Positions 47,301 through 61,062 of a stretch of DNA of 64,000 bases are shown here, piece after piece. The position numbers were made by a program, and so were the translations under genes. Where the stretch lies: NCBI GenBank assembly GCA_030248295.1, contig JASANH010000744.1, positions 124,001 to 188,000 on the forward strand, written 5' to 3'. Numbering within the stretch: position 1 is the first letter of the stretch; each line of letters begins with the position of its first letter. The DNA comes from Mesodorylaimus sp. YZB2_4 (taxonomy: Eukaryota > Nematoda > Enoplea > Dorylaimida > Dorylaimidae). The notes under the pieces were generated by a model. It did not search any database and had not been told where the DNA came from. It saw only the letters and a program-made list of their open reading frames with translations.

Positions 47301-48220
47301 CAACTACCTCGGGACTATTTTCACCGGAAACAATATCAATAGGACGCAGTAAGAAAATAGAATTAGATCGAGTTTTGCCATCGAATATGGCATGAAAGCA
47401 ATTTTTTGAAACTTACAGTTAGTCGACACGACTTTTCTTAGATTGCAAGAGTGTGCTTCTTGGGTGCAAAAAAAACATCTGCGCGGTCCCCCACCCCAAA
47501 CTGCGTGTCAACTGACAGCACAGCATTCTAAAGTGCAGCCTCGGAGGAGCAAGATAGATCGTATGACATGGAATTGTGGGGAGCGGGTACAGCAGATGAA
47601 TCTTTCGAGTCATCGAGTCCATACATAATTTAGGATGCTAGATGTCGTGCCCGTGCTCGTATATGTCATGTCAACACCATCGTCTCACCTATGGTCGCCA
47701 TTGTGGTCCAAGCGAAAAAAATGGAGGAAGAAGGTGTCCACACATTGTGATCGTCCTGTTCGAATGTAAGATTGTATCCCTCGCCCTCTGGTGACCATCT
47801 GAATGTTCGTGATGAACTGACGTGTTGAAATTTCACAAATTCCTTTTTAAATGCCGTGTATAAAACGGTTGTCCAATTGGCAAATTCACGTTCTGCCTCT
47901 TTTAACCAAGGCTCTTTTGACATACGAACTAGACGGCTATTATTCCACATACTGTCTACTAAACCGTAACGAGCCAATGTCACTTTTTGAACACTCTGCC
48001 TTTTCGTTTCGATTTCGTGACGCATTTCGACTGCATAAAATATAAATGCGCCCGCCACTGCGTACAATATCGATGCCAATACCAAACCGACGTGAGGAAG
48101 GATTAGTCGCAAATACTGCAAAGAAAATTCAGGAACAAGAATAATTCTCTTACAACTCACTCTACTGACGACACTGCGTCGGGAATAGGGACGACCATGG
48201 ATGGCATCAGCCGATAGCAT
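44367..48220 (-). CDS. two-pore-domain potassium channel (TWK/K2P)
   Basis: Plasma-membrane K+ leak channel subunit; two subunits form one pore. Five exons (48220-48161, 48115-47689, 46264-45817, 44800-44573, 44517-44367) give 437 residues. TM1 is in YLRLILPHVGLVLASILYAV. The extracellular cap has several N-glycosylation sequons. Pore 1, TTMATIGYGNIVP, is rebuilt over a 1,424-bp intron. TM2 follows (GRIICVFFALFGTPLA), then a charged loop, TM3, pore 2 (LTTVGFGDMVP) and TM4, which begins right after intron 3. The C-tail of about 100 residues holds a basic stretch and ends in CVKLL. The first intron (45 bp, in frame, no stop) was placed because skipping it joins SVVSR directly to the usual TM1 start. 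Both filters are intact, so it should be functional. Family knowledge gives the topology; gating is unknown. Confidence 0.94.
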
Positions 48221-48382
48221 GACCCTTTCCAGCACTACACTGATCGAGCCACCATGAATGGGACCACCCGATCAGACCCCTCCTTATAAGGAAAATGGGG
48301 GGAGGGGTCAATATGGCAGCATCCAAAGGGGGCATGGCGACCGATGCATTAGTGATCATGTATGATAAGGGAATTCGCATAC

Positions 48383-48511
48383 CGTCTTAAAATTGCGTTC
48401 CTCCTCTTCTTCGTCGTCTTTGGCCTTCTCGCTGTCCATCTGCTTAATATTTTTCTTGTCCGAGGACCCTTCTAGTTCTTTGGATTCTGAATTGGGCTTG
48501 CCCTCACTCAT
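48383..48511 (-). CDS. orphan acidic first exon, partial
   Basis: An ATG opens 43 very charged codons (MSEGKPNSESKELEG, then DDEEEEERNF) that end at a consensus donor ACG|GTATGC. It lies just upstream of the K2P gene on the same strand and looks like a 5' coding exon. No acceptor in the following 160 bp joins it in phase to the K2P frame. It may be an alternative first exon through an unseen exon, or belong to another transcript. Confidence 0.35.
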
Positions 48512-50032
48512 TTCTTGCACTCCTCGCCGACCGATGACGATGCGGCGTGTTGGGCACTGGGGAAGGCTGGAAACACGAATGACAGCTTACTCGACACTCG
48601 TATTATTATGATTACACGCGTGGACGAGGACTGGCCAATGCTAATAGCCCGCGCTAAAGACCAAAAGCCGCCGGTCCTAGTCTTGGCCGGATATTGAACG
48701 AGGACACGGGTCGAGTGTTAGGTCTAGGCCAATAGGCGGTTGAAAGTCGAGACTAGTCCCAAGTCCTTATCGGGGCCAGCGTTTAGTTGCCACGACCAGC
48801 GTCGAAGCCGACGGCTGTTAAGAAGGCATCAACGCGAGACTAAGCGACCGCAGCTGGTTCCCTTCTATGCCTAATGCCCGAGCTTGGAACGGGCGCAGAT
48901 TAACGGCCGGAGAGGACCGAGGGAAACGGCAATTTTCAATACTAGTTTTCCTCCTTGCCCCCCGCCTTTACGCACTCCTCTAAGCGCCGCTTTGAGTCCG
49001 CCTTCCCGATTCCGAAGCCCAAAAAGCCACAAGCTCCGTAATTGAATTGCAGCCTTCATTGGTTAGAGCATGGGCGTGAAAATGTTTGTCCCTTCCACAC
49101 CGTAATTGGGGGCCGACCACGGCCATGCCTGCCTTTCACAACCAAAATAACCACTTATCCCCGCCAGACCTCCATGCATACCTGCTTGCGCAATAACCAA
49201 ATATGGCAGCAAACACTTCTGGCGGGTCCTTGCGGGAACACCACTACAGTCAAGCCAGACTGCATGCCCCCCAAGGGTGTCCTAACACACCTCGACCCAA
49301 CCACGCAGCCTCGCCCATTCCCGCCGTACATTCAGGTGCAGAGGGCTTACCTTGTCCAGGACATCCAGCATCACTACATCGGATCGAATGCTCAACCATG
49401 TTTTACGCAGCCCTGCATCGATTACTCTACCTTGGCCCCAACTGTTGGCAAACACCATCGATCACTCAGTCAATGCTAATACTGATCACGAAAACACGCC
49501 TCGGACAATCCTTCGTGAACTGACAGCAATGACACGCCCACTTTTTACAAATTGCACCCATGGTCAATTAGGCACCTTGCGCACAAACCCTACTGGAAAC
49601 GGGTCTTCGAAGACTTCAGCCACTAACATCTTTCAGTTTAAAAATTAAGCCAGGCAGTGAAACCCATTCTGTGCAACTGTTTTGAATCAACCAAAGCCTG
49701 GCTCGCGTTTCCACAATAAAGCCAGCTCTCTTGCCAACAGTCGTAAGCTAAGGATTATTTGCCATTCAGCCTCAAAAACTGCCACTTCAGCACTATGGAA
49801 ACGAGTAGTATTGTTCAAAAAAACAGCTTCAAAAAATAATTGCACATTAGCGCATGGAATAATCTCTACATGCCCGTAGTGAGGCCAAGGTGCATCGATG
49901 AGTACAAACGAGATATCAATGAAGCTGATAAGCCGGAGATCTCCAAGCTAAAACTATTTTCAATAAAAACACATCATACACATCATAAAAACACAGGAAC
50001 AGGATCAAACCACCTTTCACGACGCCCATGCC
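48512..50032. other. intergenic, no supported gene
   Basis: Around 49040-49650 three frames of 98-145 codons overlap each other. None shows a domain, biased codon use or splice logic, so I leave them out. It should contain the KAP3 3' UTR at the right end. Confidence 0.45.
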
Positions 50033-54894
<4,862 letters not shown>

Positions 54895-55194
54895 GAGTGC
54901 CGACTAGATTCAAATTACCTTCAATAAACGAATGATTAGGCATTCAACAACGAAACATTTTTCCTAATCGATACACCTAGTCAAGCCGTGTCCCTTGTAG
55001 GCGTACAGCTGTTCGTCAAAAAAAGGTAGGCTAATAAAAAAGCAAGACTTCCTCTAATAAAGCGGATGTGACAAATTGTGCTATCACCATGGAAACCGCT
55101 CCATTGCAGCCGCACATCCCCAAGGTGATGCTTAGGTTCTACAAATTGTCTGCTAAAACGAGCGACTGCCAGTATTGACCTTGATGACCCCCGG
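54895..55194. other. KAP3 upstream region
   Basis: About 300 bp between the KAP3 start and the fold-back element. No gene. It probably holds the KAP3 promoter, but I recognise no X-box (the RFX site of ciliary genes) with confidence. Confidence 0.4.
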
Positions 55195-56395
55195 GGAGGG
55201 GCTAATCGCAGGAACAGGAACGATCCTGCGCGCAGGAACGGGGTCTAAAAGCAGGAACAGGAACGAAAGTAGCAGCCCATTGATGCTCAGGTACAGTTTA
55301 CTTTTACGCAGGCTGGCGCCAATTACGAAAAATCTAATTGTTCGTAAGTGAAACAGTAGGAGATAATTAATGCTCAGGTACGATAACATTCGATATGAGC
55401 TGGCGGCAATTACGAAAAAGTTGAGTTACTGGACAAAAAAAACAACATCGCAATCTAAAAGTGTATAACTTACTTCTGGGGCGTGAAACCTACAATCACA
55501 GCAATTTTCCGTGACCCACAGAACTACAGCAATCATCATTACGATGGTCCATTGATAAAATACTCAGTACTTTTGCTGTTTGGTCTCCAAGATAGGTTAC
55601 CAAGATAGATAGATAGGCGAATTTTCGTGTGACTCTATGTGGTGTGTGACCGAGTATACACTAGGCTTCAGGCTGATATTGGGCTTAGGCTTAGGCTGGT
55701 ATAAGGTTAGGCTTACGCTGATCTTAGGCTTGATCTAGCCTTATTCCAGCCTTTGCCTGAGGACCAAACGGCAAAAGCGCCTAGTACTCTACATAGGTCA
55801 TATACAACTGATCTACCTGAGTTTAGGTAGCTGACTCATACTGTGGGTGACGTCGGAGGGCCAGAAATATGTAGTTAACTAATTGCTTGCTTATACCGCA
55901 TAGACGTAGAGCATTATACAGTATACATCAGGGTTCCAGGGTATTCGTTTACAGTACACTTTCAGTGCGGATAGACTGCCCGGTATTTCTAGTCATTCAG
56001 GATGATGGTATCATGGCAGTATACTTCATCGTCGATGCTGTTGTTCTTTGAGTTCAGAACTCTTTTTCTTTTGTTGCACTTTCAAAATTGAACTGGAACT
56101 TGGTTTAACGAACCCATTCGTTCACCTATCGCACTTTAAAATCCACGTCTTTTCCTCGATCTCAGTTGCAGCCATTTTGTTTCTAGCTCACATCAAAAAA
56201 CACAGCGAAATAACATTACAATCAACAGGATTCAGACTGAATATTTTTCATAAAATGCGCCAATTCGCGTAAAAGCACACTGTACCTAAGCATCAACGGG
56301 CTGCTACTCTCGTTCCTGTTCCTGCTTTTAGACCCCATTCCTGCGCGCAGGATCGTTCCTGTTCCTGTTCCTGTTCCTGCGATTAGCCCCTCCCT
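55195..56395. mobile_element. 1.2-kb element with long inverted ends
   Basis: The arms 55196-55330 and 56255-56394 are inverted copies: GAGGGGCTAATCGCAGG, CAGGAACAGGAACGATCC, TGCGCGCAGGAA, GTCTAAAAGCAGGAACAGG and GCTCAGGTACAG on the left, complemented on the right. The arms contain a CAGGAA minisatellite that is longer on the right. The left interior holds an 88-bp direct repeat (ATGCTCAGGTAC...CAATTACGAAAAA). The interior encodes no transposase, so it is non-autonomous or a fold-back element. It ends about 90 bp before the MFS gene's start codon. Confidence 0.65.
55663..55745. repeat. degenerate TTAGGC run
   Basis: GGCTTAGGCTTAGGC gives two perfect adjoining TTAGGC units, with further TTAGGC or near matches every 10-20 bp. 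TTAGGC is the nematode telomere unit. Here it is interstitial, short and inside the 1.2-kb fold-back element. Confidence 0.55.
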
Positions 56396-56487
56396 GACCC
56401 CCCGTGGGGAAGTTCACGAGGAAGTCCGGGGGATCTTCTTGTACTGTGATCATTCCCGTAAACTCATCTTACCTTTGCCTTATCACC

Positions 56488-57939
56488 ATGACCATCCCAG
56501 CTCGCCAGCACGCAGCATTGATCAAAATTGTCTACACGGTGGCATTTCTGGATTTGTTTTCGGCCAGTATGATCACGACTTGCCTGTCTACATATTTGAC
56601 AGACGAATTGAAAATGTCTGCGACGACGGCTGGTTTGGTCGGTTCTATTTATGGAATCGTTCAATTCTTCTCAAGTCCAGTGGTTGGTTGCTGGAGTGAT
56701 AACTACGGTTACAAACGGATTTTATCACTGTGCCTAATTTGTTGCGTCCCTGCCTACATGGTGTTATCGAGTTCTAGTTGGGCGCTGGTCATTTGCTCAC
56801 GAATATTGGCTGGTTCCTTCAAGCATACTCAAACTCTATCGCGAACATATTTGGCCACTTTTGCCACGGATTCGGAGAAAATGCAAGCCTATGGCCGATT
56901 GAACGCGATGGGAAACGTTGGATTCGTTCTCGGGCCAGCTGTTGAGGCGTGGTTATTGGCAAACTATGGTTATGCAGCTGTATTTCATTGCACCGCCCTG
57001 GCATTCTTCTTGAATGGCATGCTAATTAGCTTTATGCTGGAAAGGTAAGAAACCCATTATATCCTATTTGTCTTGTGCTATAGCATACACCACAGTGCAC
57101 ACTGAAAGGCAGCTCTCTCACATCAGACATTAGCATACGTTTGTGATAGCCCAGATCTCCGTAAATCAGCACCTGGCTACTCACACACAAATCACCTAAA
57201 AATGTCTCTTTATAGCTCGACAAACGAAAGGAAGGATTTCAAGAGCGAATCGAAGAAATCGTCTGCCTGGTCATCATTCCATATCATGTCCATTGTCAAG
57301 GATTTCAAGTCATCAATTGAGAAAGTGGACTGGTCTCGACAATGGGATTTGATGCTGACACGATTCCTGCTAAGTTTTGCCGTTCTCCTTTATCGAAGCA
57401 GCTACAGTTGGATGATTCAAGACAAGTTCAAGGTCGACCCAGCGGCAATCGGCTATATCACCTCTTATCAAGGCGTTGTTGCATTTTTCTCCTCCATGTG
57501 CACAAACTACGCGGCTTTGCTTTACTTCGGAGATACAGTCCGTCTTTATGAACATGTCACTTTGCTGATGTTTTTCGCTCTGATCGGACTCCTATTCTCG
57601 GGCAGCTTTTATTTCTACGTATCATTCTTGACACCATTCTGCATTAGCACTTCGATCATGCGAGTGGTCACTCTGGAACTGACCACGGAAAGATGCGACA
57701 AGGCCGATATCGGTTTCGTGCTGGGCATTAGCGCCAGTTCTGTGTCTGTCGCCAGAGCTTTGAGTCCAGCCATCGCTGGTATTTTGCATGACTGGCATCG
57801 TGATGCAACAGCTGTCTTCTGCTTGTTCATCGTCATAGGCAGCTGGGCTATTACCAACGTGTACACTCGGTGGTATAGCTATAATGAAGGCCCCAGTGAT
57901 CTTGAAAAACCGAGGCATCACAAGAAGGAAGCCATGTGA
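56488..57939 (+). CDS. major facilitator superfamily transporter (MFSD9-like)
   Basis: Membrane transporter of the MFS; 12 helices are expected. Two exons (56488-57044, 57216-57939) give 426 residues. The first exon covers the N-terminal six helices, including the family loop GCWSDNYGYKR between TM2 and TM3, and ALVICSRILAG. The second covers a charged central loop (KDFKSSIEKVDWSRQW) and the C-terminal six helices. The layout and the GxWSDxxGxKR loop best recall the MFSD9/tetracycline-exporter-like group. The substrate is unknown. I chose the ATG at 56488 because it has a good start context and begins the first helix. The same frame stays open to 56404, into the edge of the fold-back element. 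The C-terminus is short and basic. Confidence 0.88.
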
Positions 57940-59505
57940 GCATTATTTAGGCACTGATAAATGAAACTGTGATACTTTTTCGCTGTGCATTCTGAGACCT
58001 TTCGGAGGGTTGGGGTTGAAAATGTGTGATTTGTGTGTCTGCTTCAGATTATGGTTTTGTGCTGACCCACAGTCAGTTTTGGTGACGGGGTTGGCACCGC
58101 TACCGGCGTTTTTTCGAGCCACCATCAGGTCGAAATTTTGTTTTAGTTTTGTTACTTCAAACCTGCTAGTGAATGGAAATCCAAGATGTGCTTACCCTCA
58201 TGGGGGAGGAAGGGTCGAGCCCGGCGACCGCGGTGCAGTATGGGCGACCCCTTAGACAGCTTTGGCGTATGGTTATTCACCCGTTTTCAGACCTCCACAC
58301 TTGCATGTGACACCAATATCGTGTGATGCTGATGACAGGGAAACGACCAGGGGGTGGCAGTAATGCAAAAGGAAGACAAACTGGTAAAATTTACTCCAAA
58401 CCCTGGCCTTCATTGGCCAACACTCGCTATCCACTCACACCACTGCTTGTCCAGTCAGATCATACGCCTAGTTTGCGCATACTATCACGTGACTGCTTCC
58501 TTTATGTTTCGTCCCGGATTCGGTTCTTTCCGTCGTCGCATTTAACTAACCGCCAACCATTTCGAAATCATGATGCAGTCGAGCAAGGCCAATACGTTGG
58601 CTCAGTACCACATCGGAGTCAAGCTTGGTGATATGTTGCTTGTGGCCAGCCTTGTCTATTGCCTTGTCTCAGGAATGAGAATCGCGATTGCTTTTGGCGC
58701 GTGGTCACGGCCAACATGCACATCTTCCCGAATCGGTGCCCGTTCGCCTGCTTTTCCAGTATGTTGGTTCGTGATTCTCGATTTGCGTGCGGCTTACACG
58801 GCCGCTTTGATGAATCGTTTGACGACGCATATCCCAGGCCATCGATGCTATCCTGCGCCAAAGGCGATCCAACGTCGTCATCTACGAGTGAGCGAGTCTT
58901 GTATTCACTGTGTCCGCTGCCTTACTTACAAGGGCAAGGCCGGCTACCCGTTCAGCTACAGCTCGTGCAAGGCGCCCAGCGGCCGGAAGTCATGGTACAA
59001 TGAGATGGAAGCTTTAAACTTTTGGTGGAGCCAATAGGCTATGAGTAGTTTTCTCAGATAGGCCACGACTCTGTGTGCTCAAGATCGCGTCAGAAAAACG
59101 TGTAGAACTACAGTATGTCTTGGCTTCTTCGACATTTGATAGCAAGTGGTGAGTAGAAGGGTGTGGGGAGGCCTCCTAGCGGACAGGTTGCTAGCTGCCT
59201 TCCGCCATTTAGCACCTCGAAGACTATTTCGCATGAAACTCACCCCGCATTGTGCACGTCCTTGCGGCATCCCTCTCGTACTTTACACCCTTCAAAGTCA
59301 CGTGACCATAGGAGGAGACTCCTGATTGGCTACTTCCAGGTACTTTACAGTGGTCGATTTCTGGAGGATCAGCTCATCACCTGCCTCGTCATTCCTCCTT
59401 TCGCTGCCCGTCGTGAGCGCTTGTTCGAAAGTGAGCTACAGTGTCAAGTCGACTTCTGATCGACTCGAGTGAACTGGTTAATCGTCGAGTCGAAGTGTGC
59501 GAAGA
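57940..59505. other. intergenic with one doubtful gene
   Basis: The plus strand at 58570-59037 has a 155-codon frame beginning MMQSSKANTLAQYHIGVKLG, followed by a hydrophobic patch. A second frame overlaps it for 345 bp. A 45-bp in-frame stretch (GTGATA...TCTCAG) could be an intron. I recognise no family and cannot decide the frame. The remainder shows nothing. Confidence 0.3.
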
Positions 59506-61062
59506 ATGGCTGCCGTAAGTCCTCGGCCTTTCCGCCTTCTCCTCATCATAACTCGTTTCTTCATTTTCAGCCCGATCCGATCGCCTTGCACAACAAAGCG
59601 CAGTTCCTGTCGTCCCTGTTCGAGGCCCTGGCCACGGTCAAGCAGGTCCCGCCGTCGTTGCGAAGCCAAGTGTCGTACGCTCGAGCGACGTGCAAGCACT
59701 TCCTGAAACCGCATTTCCGTCTCCAACGCATCGCGCAGCAAAAGCTGCCCCTCGGCAAAGACTTCGAAAGCGGCCCGTTCACTGCGGCCACCGATCAAGT
59801 CAAGCAAGCGTCCGACGTAAGTAGCTGCCTTGTTCGAGTCGGGTGGGTCTCTGCTCACAGGATAGAAAAGGGTCTGGTCCGTTTCAGCCGGAAGCGAGCC
59901 CAACGTTGCTAGCAGCCATGGGCAAAGTGGACGAGGCCGTCAGAGAATCGAAGCAACCGGTGCTGCAAGAGACCGTCGACGTGCTGCAAGAACGGGCCAA
60001 GATCATGTCGCTGCCCAAAGCCGTCCTCAAACCCGCCGTGCTCGCCTTGGTCAGCTCCGGAGTGGTGGACACGGCCGAAGTGGACGAGATCACCGCCAAG
60101 GTACCCGCCGCCACGTTCACGCCCGATCAACTCTGGGACGCCGTCGCCGATCGAATGGATGCGGCCAAGGACGGTCGAGCGGCCACCTACCGCAAGTTGG
60201 GAAAGGCGCCTCCCGTGCAGCAGAACGTGACCAAGGCCGGCTACTACCAGGTAAGCTCGTGTGCTCGGCTTTGCCTGATCGCCGCTGACGAGTTGTGGGT
60301 TTCAGATCGTGGACGTGCCGAAAGACAAGCAATTCGCCTCCATGCCCATCACGACCTCCCTGGCGGGGCACATGGCCTGCGGACCGCAACGAGCCAACTT
60401 CTCGCACCTGGACGCGGCGGGACACCCGGCGGCGAGGGCCCTGATCGAAGACCTGACCAACATCCTGCTCATCGGTACGAACGTGGCCGAACTGGATCGA
60501 GAGAAGAGCGAGGCCATGACGTTGCGGTCGATCAACCAGCAGGACCCCATGGCCGTCTCCTTCCGGTAAGTCCCTTTGGTCATGATCTTACTCGAAAGAG
60601 CATGCTCTCATTTCAGTTCCATCATCGACAAGAGCACAGCCCAGCCAGCCCCGACCTCCGGCAAGCAATCAGGCGGCACAGTCAAGTCGGCTTCCCCCGT
60701 GACGGCGTCCCCCGCCCCTGCCAGTACCAAGTCTCCCGTTGCGGCCGGTGCCCCTGGTGGCGAGATGAACTTCCTGGAGGTGTTCGAGGTGAGGACTCGG
60801 TTGGGCGAGACGAGGCTGTGTCGGCTGACGCGCATTCCCTTTTCAGAAACTGAAGCAGATGGGTCAGGGCGTGACGGTGCCGATCGAAATGCTGGACGCC
60901 GTGTTCGCGCATTTGGTGAGCGACAACGTGGCCACGGCGGACGAAGTGAACCAGGCCAAGGCCCAGCTGCAGACGAAGTGTAACACGACTGGGTACGTAT
61001 TACTGGAGGGAGTGACCGGTGGAGCTTTTGCACCACGTCAAAAACCCAGGGCAGCCTACTAA
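59506..61062 (+). CDS. unrecognised 402-residue GC-rich gene
   Basis: Seven exons (59506-59514, 59571-59816, 59888-60250, 60306-60565, 60617-60788, 60847-60992, 61050-61062) give 402 residues in phase. Introns are 51-73 bp. Third positions are strongly G/C, unlike neighbours, which suggests high expression. The N-terminal 240 residues are mostly helical and Ala/Lys-rich (ALHNKAQFLSSLFEALATVK, ETVDVLQERAKIMSLPKAVL). The middle carries GYYQIVDVPKDKQFASMPI and HMACGPQRANFSHLDAAGHP. A Pro/Ala/Ser linker (about 300-345) leads to a last helical part (LKQMGQGVTVPIEMLDAVFA). There is no signal peptide or membrane helix. The 3' end is uncertain: exon 7 is tiny, and another exon-like piece ending in a GTAAGT donor lies at about 61132-61181. 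Function unknown. Confidence 0.7.

Noticed and set aside
49042-49650. Protein gene of 98-145 codons
   Set aside because: Three frames overlap with similar length, and none shows coding bias, domain or splice signals.
55663-55745. Chromosome end or telomere fusion
   Set aside because: Only two perfect adjoining TTAGGC units, with ordinary genes on both sides and an enclosing repeat element.
59506-61062. Horizontal transfer because of high GC
   Set aside because: The gene has the same short introns as its neighbours, and the bias is shared by an MSP-domain gene. Expression-linked codon bias is simpler.
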